Shown here: positions 6,686 through 12,897 of the stretch, piece after piece | Layout: each line of letters opens with the position of its first letter | Numbering within the stretch: the stretch's first letter is position 1 | NCBI GenBank assembly: GCA_021849435.1 | Contig: JAJZSX010000021.1 | Coordinates: 1-14,306 of the forward strand | From: Actinomycetes bacterium | GTDB lineage: Bacteria > Actinomycetota > Acidimicrobiia > Acidimicrobiales > RAAP-2 | Direction of reading: 5' to 3' | Length of the DNA: 14,306 nucleotides | Notes under the pieces: model-generated | The model's input: only the letters and a program-made list of their open reading frames with translations | Database searches by the model: none | Told to the model about the DNA's origin: nothing | Made by a program: the position numbers and the translations under genes

Positions 6686-8815
6686 ATGACAAACAACGTG
6701 ACTGCTGATGGCCGTGCCAGTGGCGCCGAGCGTGCTCAGCTTGGCGTGACGTCGTCCCTTTTTCCGCCGACCTTCGACACGAACTCCATTACCGGAGTGC
6801 AGATTCCCGGACTTCGCGCGTCAGAACCTATCGAAACGGTCTTCCCAGCTATCAGTGACTACGCCTTCCTCTCGGACTGTGAGAACAGTTGCCTCGTCGC
6901 GCCATCTGGCTCGGTCGAATGGCTCTGCCTTCCCAAGCCCCATGACCCCAGCGTGTTCGGATCCATACTCGATCGTGGGGCGGGATCGTTCCGACTGTCA
7001 CCCGCCGAGAATGCGGTCCCCGCACACCGTCAGTATCTGCCTGGAACGTCGGTACTTGCGACCACGTGGCAGACGCGAAGCGGATGGCTCATTATTCACG
7101 ACTTCCTCGCAGTCGGCCCCTGGTCGCGTTCCGAAGAACGGTCCGACCACTTTCGTCGCACCCCGGGCGATTACGACGCCCGTCACGCACTCGTTCGAAT
7201 TGTGACATGTCTCCACGGGACGGTTGATGTCGCGATGAACTGCGAGGTCGCATTCGACTACGGACGTCGTGACGCCCGGTGGTCGTACTCGGGTCCTTCC
7301 TACAGCAGTGCGGCGACATTGAACCACGGCTTCAATACGCTCTCGCTTCACGGCGACATGCGCCTAGGGATAGAGGGACGGTCGCTACGCGCGCGACACC
7401 GTCTCACAGAGGGTGAGTCGAAGTTCGTCGTACTGAGTTGGACCGACGATCCCCCTCCCGCGAATTTGAAGGAGGCCGAGACCTACCTGAGGGAGACCAG
7501 CCGCTTCTGGCGAAACTGGATTGACGGCGGACGCTTTCCCGACCATCCATGGCGGGAGCATCTCCAGCGCAGTGTCTTGACGCTGAAGGGCCTCACCTAC
7601 GCACCCACCGGAGCTCTGCTGGCGGCCGCGACGACGTCACTGCCGGAACATCTCGGGGGAACGCGTAATTGGGACTACCGCTTCGCGTGGGTCCGTGACT
7701 CGGCGTTCACCTTGCGCGCGCTGCATTCGCTGGGATTTGACACCGAGGCCGATGACTTTCTCGCGTTCCTCAGCGAAGTGCTTGAGCCATTGAGCGAACC
7801 CAACGGCGCGCCGACAGAACGCCCTGACCTGCAGGTGCTCTATCCGGTGGATGGCGCTGCGTGCCAGCCAGAGGTTGTGCTCGACCACCTCACCGGTTAC
7901 GCCGCCAGCCGACCGGTTCGAGTCGGTAACGCGGCGTTCGATCAAGTCCAGTTCGACATCTTTGGCACCATCGTCGACTGCGTCTTCGAACACACACGCT
8001 CACGAGATGCGCTGAGTGAACGCACGTGGCGCGTGGTGGTGCAGGCCGTCGAGATGGCCCTCAAATCGTGGCGCGGACCCGATCGGGGAATCTGGGAAAT
8101 GCGGGGCGAACCCAAGCACTACACATTCTCCAAGGTCATGTGTTGGGTTGCCGCCGATCGGGGAGCACGTCTCGCACAGTTGCGAGGCAATCACTCTCTG
8201 GCGTCGAGTTGGCGCCTCGCCGCCGACGAGATCCATCTCGACATCCTCGAGAACGGCGTGAACAAGGACGGCGTCTTTACCCAGTTCTATGGTTCCGACG
8301 AACTCGACGCGTCGCTCCTCATGCTCCCCATGGTCGGGTTCCTGCCTCTCGACGACGAACGTTTGCACGCCACCGTGTTCGCGATCATGGAGAACCTGTC
8401 GGACGGGGCGTTCGTCTATCGATACGCCACCAACGACACCGATGACGGCTTGGACGGTGAACCCGAACACTCCTTCACGGTCTGCTCATTTTGGCTCGTC
8501 TCGGCGCTCGCCCTCATCGGAGAACTGGGTCTCGCGAAGTCGCACTGCGAGAGGTTGATTGGCGCCGCGAGCTCATTGGGGCTGTACGCGGAGGAACTCG
8601 ACCCCTCCACATCGCGACACTTCGGTAACTTCCCCCAAGCCTTGACACATCTCGCGTTGATCAACGCCGTGCTGAGGGTCGTGACCGCCGAAGAGCGATT
8701 GGGCGAGACATCCGCGGGGTTAGCGGGTGCGCGAAGTTGGTGGAATGCGGCCCGTCGGAACGACCGTTCGAACATGATTGAATTTAGCGATATTCGCTCT
8801 GAGGTTCCAGATTGA
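6686..8815 (+). CDS. GH15 family glucosidase (trehalase / glucoamylase type)
   Basis: This 709-residue protein matches the GH15 branch that includes mycobacterial trehalase. It has an N-terminal beta-domain (ISDYAFLSDCENSCLVAPSG, from residue 56), then the (alpha/alpha)6 barrel with TRNWDYRFAWVRDSAF (326-341), SRPVRVGNAAFDQVQFDIFG (from 408), GIWEMRG with proposed general acid Glu471, and PEHSFTVCSFWLV with proposed general base Glu594. It should hydrolyse alpha-glucosidic bonds in trehalose or maltodextrins; sequence alone does not decide which. No signal peptide is seen, so it is probably cytoplasmic. The first ~55 residues precede the family core. ATG 6686 follows GGAGA closely (6679-6683, a short 2-base gap). 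The frame stays open upstream to 6443, but that part is Arg-rich and not family-like. The otsA gene follows 172 bases downstream, favouring a trehalose role. Confidence 0.93.
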   Translation: MTNNVTADGRASGAERAQLGVTSSLFPPTFDTNSITGVQIPGLRASEPIETVFPAISDYAFLSDCENSCLVAPSGSVEWLCLPKPHDPSVFGSILDRGAGSFRLSPAENAVPAHRQYLPGTSVLATTWQTRSGWLIIHDFLAVGPWSRSEERSDHFRRTPGDYDARHALVRIVTCLHGTVDVAMNCEVAFDYGRRDARWSYSGPSYSSAATLNHGFNTLSLHGDMRLGIEGRSLRARHRLTEGESKFVVLSWTDDPPPANLKEAETYLRETSRFWRNWIDGGRFPDHPWREHLQRSVLTLKGLTYAPTGALLAAATTSLPEHLGGTRNWDYRFAWVRDSAFTLRALHSLGFDTEADDFLAFLSEVLEPLSEPNGAPTERPDLQVLYPVDGAACQPEVVLDHLTGYAASRPVRVGNAAFDQVQFDIFGTIVDCVFEHTRSRDALSERTWRVVVQAVEMALKSWRGPDRGIWEMRGEPKHYTFSKVMCWVAADRGARLAQLRGNHSLASSWRLAADEIHLDILENGVNKDGVFTQFYGSDELDASLLMLPMVGFLPLDDERLHATVFAIMENLSDGAFVYRYATNDTDDGLDGEPEHSFTVCSFWLVSALALIGELGLAKSHCERLIGAASSLGLYAEELDPSTSRHFGNFPQALTHLALINAVLRVVTAEERLGETSAGLAGARSWWNAARRNDRSNMIEFSDIRSEVPD

Positions 8816-8843
8816 CCATCGACCTCACCGAGTGATACGGCCA

Positions 8844-8858
8844 ACATCGACTCGATGT
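8844..8858. repeat. 15-base perfect palindrome between GH15 and otsA
   Basis: ACATCGA (8844-8850), central C, TCGATGT (8852-8858). It lies 28 bases after the GH15 stop and about 130 bases before otsA. There is no T-run after it, so it is a weak terminator candidate. The odd-centred perfect dyad would also suit a dimeric repressor. I found no second copy in the window. Confidence 0.35.
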
Positions 8859-8987
8859 GCTGGGTGGTCGCCGTGGTGGGCAAGTGGTGTGGTTTCGTCT
8901 GTGAAATACCTGTGAATGTGACGCTCGCTTGCCTTCTTCGATTGTGCTCTATTCCGCCACGCCTAGTGTTCTCACAGGGTGGTTTAT

Positions 8988-10481
8988 ATGACGCAGTCCC
9001 ATACCGTGCACGATGACGTTCGTTTGAGCACCGATTCAGATTTCGAGACAAACGATGCGCGCCGAGAGGTCGTGGTAATCGCTAATAGGCTTCCGCTGCG
9101 CTACTCGACATCGGACGTTGGCGGCGAGTGGACGCCGAGCCCAGGCGGCCTGGTCTCCGCGCTCACCGCAGTCCTGAGCGAGAGCAACGGTCTCTGGATC
9201 GGCTGGCCCGGTGCGACGGAATACGACACCGAACCGACGTACGACGGCATTCGTCTTCAGCCAGTCGACATCAGCGCCGAGGAGTACGAGGAGTACTACC
9301 TCGGATTCTCCAACGCGACATTGTGGCCCCTCTACCACGACGCTATTCGCTACCCGGAGTTCCACAGAAGCTGGTGGAACGCCTACCAGACGGTCAACGA
9401 GCGCTTTGCCAAGGTTGCGGCGGAATCGGTGGCCCCCGGTGGCATGGTGTGGGTGCACGACTACCAACTGCAACTCGTTCCACGGATGCTGCGCCGGCTA
9501 CGTCCAGACGTCCGCATCGGCTTCTTTCTGCACATTCCATTTCCGGCCGCCGAATTATTCATGCAGATGCCGTGGCGCAAGGAGATCCTCGAGGGGCTGC
9601 TCGGTGCAGATCTGATTGGATTCCAGGTCCAGACGGCGGCCGTCAATTTCTCGCGGATTGCCCGGCGTCTTACGAGTGCCAAGGGAGTCTCCGCGGAATT
9701 GGAGTATGACGGCCGGAAGATCCGCGTCGGTGCATTCCCAATCTCAGTCGACAGCGCCCAAATCAGTGCCAAGGTCGATGATCCCGCGATTCGCGATCGC
9801 GCTAGAGAGATTCGTTCCGAACTCGGCGATCCCGAAATTGTGATGCTCGGCGTGGACCGCTTGGACTACACCAAAGGGATCCGCCAAAGGATCAGGGCGC
9901 TCCGCGAGTTGTACGCGGAGGGTTTTCTCGTTCCCGGACGTGACGTCATGGTGCAGATTGCGGTGCCGAGCCGCGAGTCAGACGCTCACTACGACATTGC
10001 TCGACGAAACATTGAGCAGACGGTGGGCGAGACGAATGGCGATCTGGGCCTCGTCGGTAAACCCGTTATCCACTACATCCACAAGAACCTCCCCTTCGAC
10101 GAACTCGTGGCGCTCTACCTGGCGGCCGACGTCATGCTCGTGACGCCATTTCGCGACGGTATGAACCTCGTCGCCAAGGAATACGTGATGGCTCGATCCG
10201 ACATGACGGGACGATTGGTACTGAGCGAATTCGCTGGCGCGGCAATGGAACTGACGGGGGCGTTCATGGTGAACCCCCACGACCTAGACGGCCTCAAGGA
10301 AGTCATTCGTGCCGCCGTGAGCGCACCGGAAAGCAAAGCCAAAGCTCGAATGGCTCGCATGCGCCGATCTGTTCTCGGCCGTACCGTCTACGACTGGGCG
10401 GACACCTTCCTCGGCGCTCTACGCACTGGCCCGGTCACCGCACCACTCACCGTCGACGAGCCACGCCCGCCAGCGTCCTGA
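8988..10481 (+). CDS. otsA: Trehalose-6-phosphate synthase (GT20)
   Basis: This 497-residue protein makes trehalose 6-phosphate from a nucleotide-glucose and glucose 6-phosphate in the cytoplasm, the first step of the OtsA/OtsB route. The GT20 hallmarks are in order: VIANRLP with Arg34, PSPGGLVSAL, WIGWPG, LWPLYHD, SWWNAYQTVN, VWVHDYQLQLVP (His157, Asp158), FFLHIPFP, VDRLDYTKGI with Arg291 and Lys296 (the pair that contacts the donor phosphates), TPFRDGMNLVAKEYV (Arg389, Asp390) and SEFAGAA. Length is normal for the bacterial family. ATG 8988 has AGGGTGG (8976-8982) 5 bases upstream; the in-frame GTG 8979 lies within that ribosome site and is not the start. The N-terminal ~25 residues are unconserved and acidic. 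The GH15 gene lies upstream on the same strand. No trehalose-6-phosphate phosphatase is in the window. Confidence 0.96.
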   Translation: MTQSHTVHDDVRLSTDSDFETNDARREVVVIANRLPLRYSTSDVGGEWTPSPGGLVSALTAVLSESNGLWIGWPGATEYDTEPTYDGIRLQPVDISAEEYEEYYLGFSNATLWPLYHDAIRYPEFHRSWWNAYQTVNERFAKVAAESVAPGGMVWVHDYQLQLVPRMLRRLRPDVRIGFFLHIPFPAAELFMQMPWRKEILEGLLGADLIGFQVQTAAVNFSRIARRLTSAKGVSAELEYDGRKIRVGAFPISVDSAQISAKVDDPAIRDRAREIRSELGDPEIVMLGVDRLDYTKGIRQRIRALRELYAEGFLVPGRDVMVQIAVPSRESDAHYDIARRNIEQTVGETNGDLGLVGKPVIHYIHKNLPFDELVALYLAADVMLVTPFRDGMNLVAKEYVMARSDMTGRLVLSEFAGAAMELTGAFMVNPHDLDGLKEVIRAAVSAPESKAKARMARMRRSVLGRTVYDWADTFLGALRTGPVTAPLTVDEPRPPAS

Positions 10482-10531
10482 TTCCCCGCGAGCTCTCAGA
10501 CCGGGTTTTGCCCTCTGTGGCGCCGTATCCG

Positions 10532-10550
10532 AGACGATCAGATCTCGTCT
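10532..10550. terminator. Possible convergent terminator hairpin
   Basis: AGACGA (10532-10537) and TCGTCT (10545-10550) form a 6-bp stem with a 7-base loop, between the convergent otsA and HAD genes. The stem overlaps the HAD stop codon (10538-10540) and has no T-run, so its role is weakly supported. Confidence 0.25.
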
Positions 10551-11317
10551 ACGAGGTCAGCGACCGAATCCACGACCCGTGAGGGCCGGTAGGCCATGCG
10601 GTCAATCTGGTCAGGACGCGTGACGCCGGACAAGACGAGAATGGTCTCGAGTCCCGCCTCGACGCCCGCCAGGATGTCGGTCTCGAGCCGGTCGCCGACC
10701 ATGACGGTGCTCGCGGCGTGTGCCCCCAGCATGTCAATGCCTTCGCGGATCATCACGGTATTGGGTTTGCCGACGAAATAGGGGGCAACGCCCGTGGCGC
10801 TCTGGATGAGTCTCGCCATGGCGCCACAGCCCGGCAGCGATCCCGTTGGTCCGGGACCGGTGGACTCGGGATTCGTGGCGACGAAACGGCTTCCGCGCTC
10901 GATGAGTCCGATCGCGGTTGAGAAGTCCCTAAACGAGTAGTTTTGCGTCTCGCCGAGTACGACGTAGTCAGGTGTGCTGTCGTCTTCGTGGTACCCCACG
11001 CGCCGAAGGGCATCGTGCATGCTGTCCTCACCGATGACGAACGCGGTCCCGTTCGGTCGCTGCTTCTGAACGAACCGGGCCGTCGCCAAGGCCGAAGTCC
11101 AGAGTTGGCTCTCGTCAACTTGGAGACCGAGACCGCTCAATTGGTGGGCGAGGTCTCGCGGCGTGAAGAGAGAATTGTTGGTGAGTACCAAGAATGGCTG
11201 ACCAGTGCCTCGAAGTCGGTCGAGGAATTGGTCGGCGCCCCTCACCATCTTCCCGCCGTTGATCAAGACGCCGTCCATGTCGCACAGCCAAGACCTTGAT
11301 CGACTGCTTGAACACAT
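10538..11317 (-). CDS. HAD-superfamily phosphatase, NagD-like (subclass IIA)
   Basis: Counting from ATG 11317 (259 residues), the HAD motifs are I CDMDGVLI (nucleophile Asp13, acid/base Asp15), II LTNNS (Ser49), III GKPN (Lys184) and IV VGDRLETDI (Asp209, Asp214). The cap sits between motifs II and III, and the LTNNS and VGKPN motifs mark the C2A/NagD subclass, whose members hydrolyse sugar phosphates, nucleotides, phosphoglycolate or p-nitrophenyl phosphate. The exact substrate cannot be called. OtsB belongs to a different HAD subclass (IIB), so this should not be called OtsB from its position beside otsA. The frame stays open to TTG 11392, but those 25 residues are not family-like. ATG 11317 puts the nucleophile at the usual distance, though its ribosome site is poor. 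Confidence 0.9.
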   Translation of the reverse strand: MCSSSRSRSWLCDMDGVLINGGKMVRGADQFLDRLRGTGQPFLVLTNNSLFTPRDLAHQLSGLGLQVDESQLWTSALATARFVQKQRPNGTAFVIGEDSMHDALRRVGYHEDDSTPDYVVLGETQNYSFRDFSTAIGLIERGSRFVATNPESTGPGPTGSLPGCGAMARLIQSATGVAPYFVGKPNTVMIREGIDMLGAHAASTVMVGDRLETDILAGVEAGLETILVLSGVTRPDQIDRMAYRPSRVVDSVADLVDEI

Positions 11318-11459
11318 ACATCCATTATGGACGTTGACCGGTGACCCGCACCGTGTTCTACTTAAAGCCTCTGACCACTTTTCATTGCACAAACGTGGGA
11401 ATGGCTGACGTGCGCAACGGCAGTGGCTTGACCAAAGGAACCGTGCAAAACTGCAAACC

Positions 11460-11978
11460 GTGAATGGGTCTGAACGCAGTCTTCCTACTCGAGCGCTGGG
11501 TGACGGCGACTTTACGGTGCCAATCGATAACCGCTACTTCGAGGACTATCACGAGGGGGCTATCTACGAATACGGCTTCGTGAGCGTGACCGATGAAGAG
11601 ATCATCGCCTTCGCACGAGACTTCGACCCCCAGCCCTTCCACGTGGATCCGGAGTACGCGCGCACTGGCCCCTTCGGCGGACTCGCCGCGAGCGGCTTTC
11701 ATACGAACGCCCTCTTCATGCGGCTCTTCGCTAACCACTTCCTCTCGCGTGTTGCGAGTCTGGGTTCGCCAGGCTTTGACGAATTGCGTTGGACCGTGCC
11801 GGTGCGACCAGGCGACCAGCTTCGACTGCGGACCACGATTCTCGAGGCTCGGCCCTCGGCGTCCAAACCCGACCGGGGTCTCGTCCGTACCCGAGGCGAG
11901 ATGCTCGTCGGAGACGGCGTCGTTATGAGCCTTGCGATCACCAATTTCCTGCGTCGACGACTGGTTGACAACCACTGA
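11460..11978 (+). CDS. MaoC-like (R)-specific enoyl-CoA hydratase-type protein
   Basis: This 172-residue single hot-dog domain has the hydratase-2 motif ARDFDPQPFHVDPEYA with the catalytic pair Asp56 and His61 (D-x4-H), followed by GPFGGLAASGFHT. Later strands include LRWTVPVRPGDQLRLRTTIL. Such proteins add water to or remove it from acyl-CoA thioesters in fatty-acid or related metabolism; the substrate is not readable. GTG 11460 has no good ribosome site (AAAGGAA lies about 20 bases away). GTG 11517 in the same frame gives VPIDNRYFEDY, which resembles the usual N-terminus of the family, so the true protein may be 19 residues shorter. It stands alone and diverges from the HAD gene across about 140 bases. 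Confidence 0.88.
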   Translation: MNGSERSLPTRALGDGDFTVPIDNRYFEDYHEGAIYEYGFVSVTDEEIIAFARDFDPQPFHVDPEYARTGPFGGLAASGFHTNALFMRLFANHFLSRVASLGSPGFDELRWTVPVRPGDQLRLRTTILEARPSASKPDRGLVRTRGEMLVGDGVVMSLAITNFLRRRLVDNH

Positions 11979-12297
11979 GCACAAGAGTTGCTCGCGGTCG
12001 GCGATGCTCATCATCCACTCGGTGTGGGTCGATCCGCGACTATCTACGTGGTCTGTTGTAAGTGTTGCATGGCGCCGTTTCGCAATCTCGGTCGCGCTTT
12101 CCACGGATCTGGACCCCGTCGTTTACGGATAACAAATCGCGCCGACGAGATCGTCCCGTCTATTCAACGTAAAGCTGAAGAATTGTCGCCCCGTATCCGC
12201 CGTCTTGCTCGTTCGGTTCGCCCGTGCGATACGGTGCGAACAAGGGGTGGGTGAGGTGTCGCACGACTCATCGCCCGATAGCCCGTGGGGGTCGACG
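11979..12297. other. Non-coding stretch between MaoC-like and PEGA-like genes
   Basis: Frames across this stretch are short and not protein-like, and I see no tRNA or other known RNA. Its right end carries a weak promoter candidate and two in-frame alternative starts for the next gene. Confidence 0.4.
12205..12235 (+). promoter_or_regulatory. Weak promoter candidate for the small PEGA-like gene
   Basis: TTGCTC (12205-12210) is followed after 17 bases by GATACG (12228-12233); reading the -10 as TACGGT (12230-12235) gives a 19-base spacer. Transcription from about 12240 would place AAGGGG (12242-12247) just ahead of GTG 12256. Matches are partial, so this is only a candidate. Confidence 0.3.
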
Positions 12298-12606
12298 ATG
12301 ACCGCAACACTGAAAGTGACGCACAAAGCAATCGGTATCGAGGTTCGCCGCGGTACCTACGACATCCTCATCGACGGGGCGAGTGTGGGGACCGTGTCGA
12401 TGAATCACACGACAGTGATCCCTATCGCACCAGGGCGGCACACGCTACAGGTCCGTGACGGGCGAAAGTCAAGTCGGCGCCGCACCATCGACGTCGTCGA
12501 CGGTCAAACCATCGCCTTTCGGTGCACGGGCAAGAGCGCTTTGCCGGTGTTCCTCGCGTCGTTTGCGATCCGCAGCGTGGCACTCCAACTGCGCCGCATC
12601 GAGTGA
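12298..12606 (+). CDS. Small PEGA-like protein of unknown function
   Basis: This 102-residue protein is mostly beta: KAIGIEVRRGTYDILIDGAS, then VIPIAPGRHTLQVRDGRKSS, then TIDVVDGQTIAFRC. The order 'ligand-like strand, I-P-x-x-PGRHTLQVR, surface-loop RKSSR, DGQ' recalls PEGA-type domains and a small conserved actinobacterial protein type that ends in a short hydrophobic stretch, here LPVFLASFAIRSVALQLRRI. That C-terminal segment may lie against or in the membrane. ATG 12298 starts the conserved part and has a G-run about 7 bases upstream. GTG 12256 in the same frame has a better ribosome site (AAGGGG) and would add 14 residues. No function is known to me. It is probably a single gene or co-transcribed with the next small gene. 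Confidence 0.75.
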   Translation: MTATLKVTHKAIGIEVRRGTYDILIDGASVGTVSMNHTTVIPIAPGRHTLQVRDGRKSSRRRTIDVVDGQTIAFRCTGKSALPVFLASFAIRSVALQLRRIE

Positions 12607-12612
12607 GACCCA

Positions 12613-12638
12613 CGAGGCGCGGTACCGTACTCGCCTCG
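12613..12638 (+). terminator. Hairpin after the PEGA-like gene
   Basis: CGAGGCG (12613-12619) and CGCCTCG (12632-12638) form a perfect 7-bp stem around a 12-base loop that itself contains the palindrome GGTACC. It starts 7 bases after the stop codon. No T-run follows, so termination is possible but not assured. Confidence 0.4.
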
Positions 12639-12679
12639 GCTAATCGCGAGCGGTCGTTTATCGGGGAGGAGGTGCGGCG

Positions 12680-12859
12680 TTGACGACGTACTTGATCTCG
12701 TTCAATGATGGCGTGATGGACTTCCCCGAGGAGGAGTTGTCGATCGTGATTGAGGTCGTCTCGCGACGCAGCCTCGCGATGGGGGGCGAAGATCGCCACC
12801 GCCTTCACTTCGCCCAAGCGGTCCGAGCGTTCGTGCCCGACCCGCCTCTGACGGTGTGA
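12680..12859 (+). CDS. Small YCII-like protein, apparently missing its middle
   Basis: TTG 12680 has an excellent ribosome site (GGAGG at 12668-12672, 7 bases upstream) and opens a 59-residue frame. The first ~25 residues, MTTYLISFNDGVMDFPEEEL, match the opening of YCII-related proteins (typically K-YL-SF--GAM-FPEEEL). The end, HFAQAVRAFVPDPP, resembles the C-terminus of the same longer family (CRC-QEVREF--DP). The family is usually near 110-120 residues, so roughly half is absent, from the second strand to the last helix. The product may be an unstable remnant or a real small protein. It lies 73 bases after the PEGA-like gene on the same strand and converges with the secreted repeat protein 38 bases further on. 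Confidence 0.6.
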   Translation: MTTYLISFNDGVMDFPEEELSIVIEVVSRRSLAMGGEDRHRLHFAQAVRAFVPDPPLTV

Positions 12860-12897
12860 TTGAGCAACGCACCTCGTGGCGATCCCACACGGTTCGA

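Noticed and set aside
10538..11317. HAD protein as the missing OtsB
   Set aside because: Motifs and cap position (LTNNS, VGKPN) place it in the NagD-like IIA subclass, whereas OtsB is IIB.
11334..11364. TTGACC with TACTTA as a promoter for the MaoC-like gene
   Set aside because: The spacer is 19 bases and the -10 match is poor.
12028..12045. GGGTCGATCC resembling a tRNA T-arm
   Set aside because: No acceptor stem, anticodon arm or CCA end could be folded around it.
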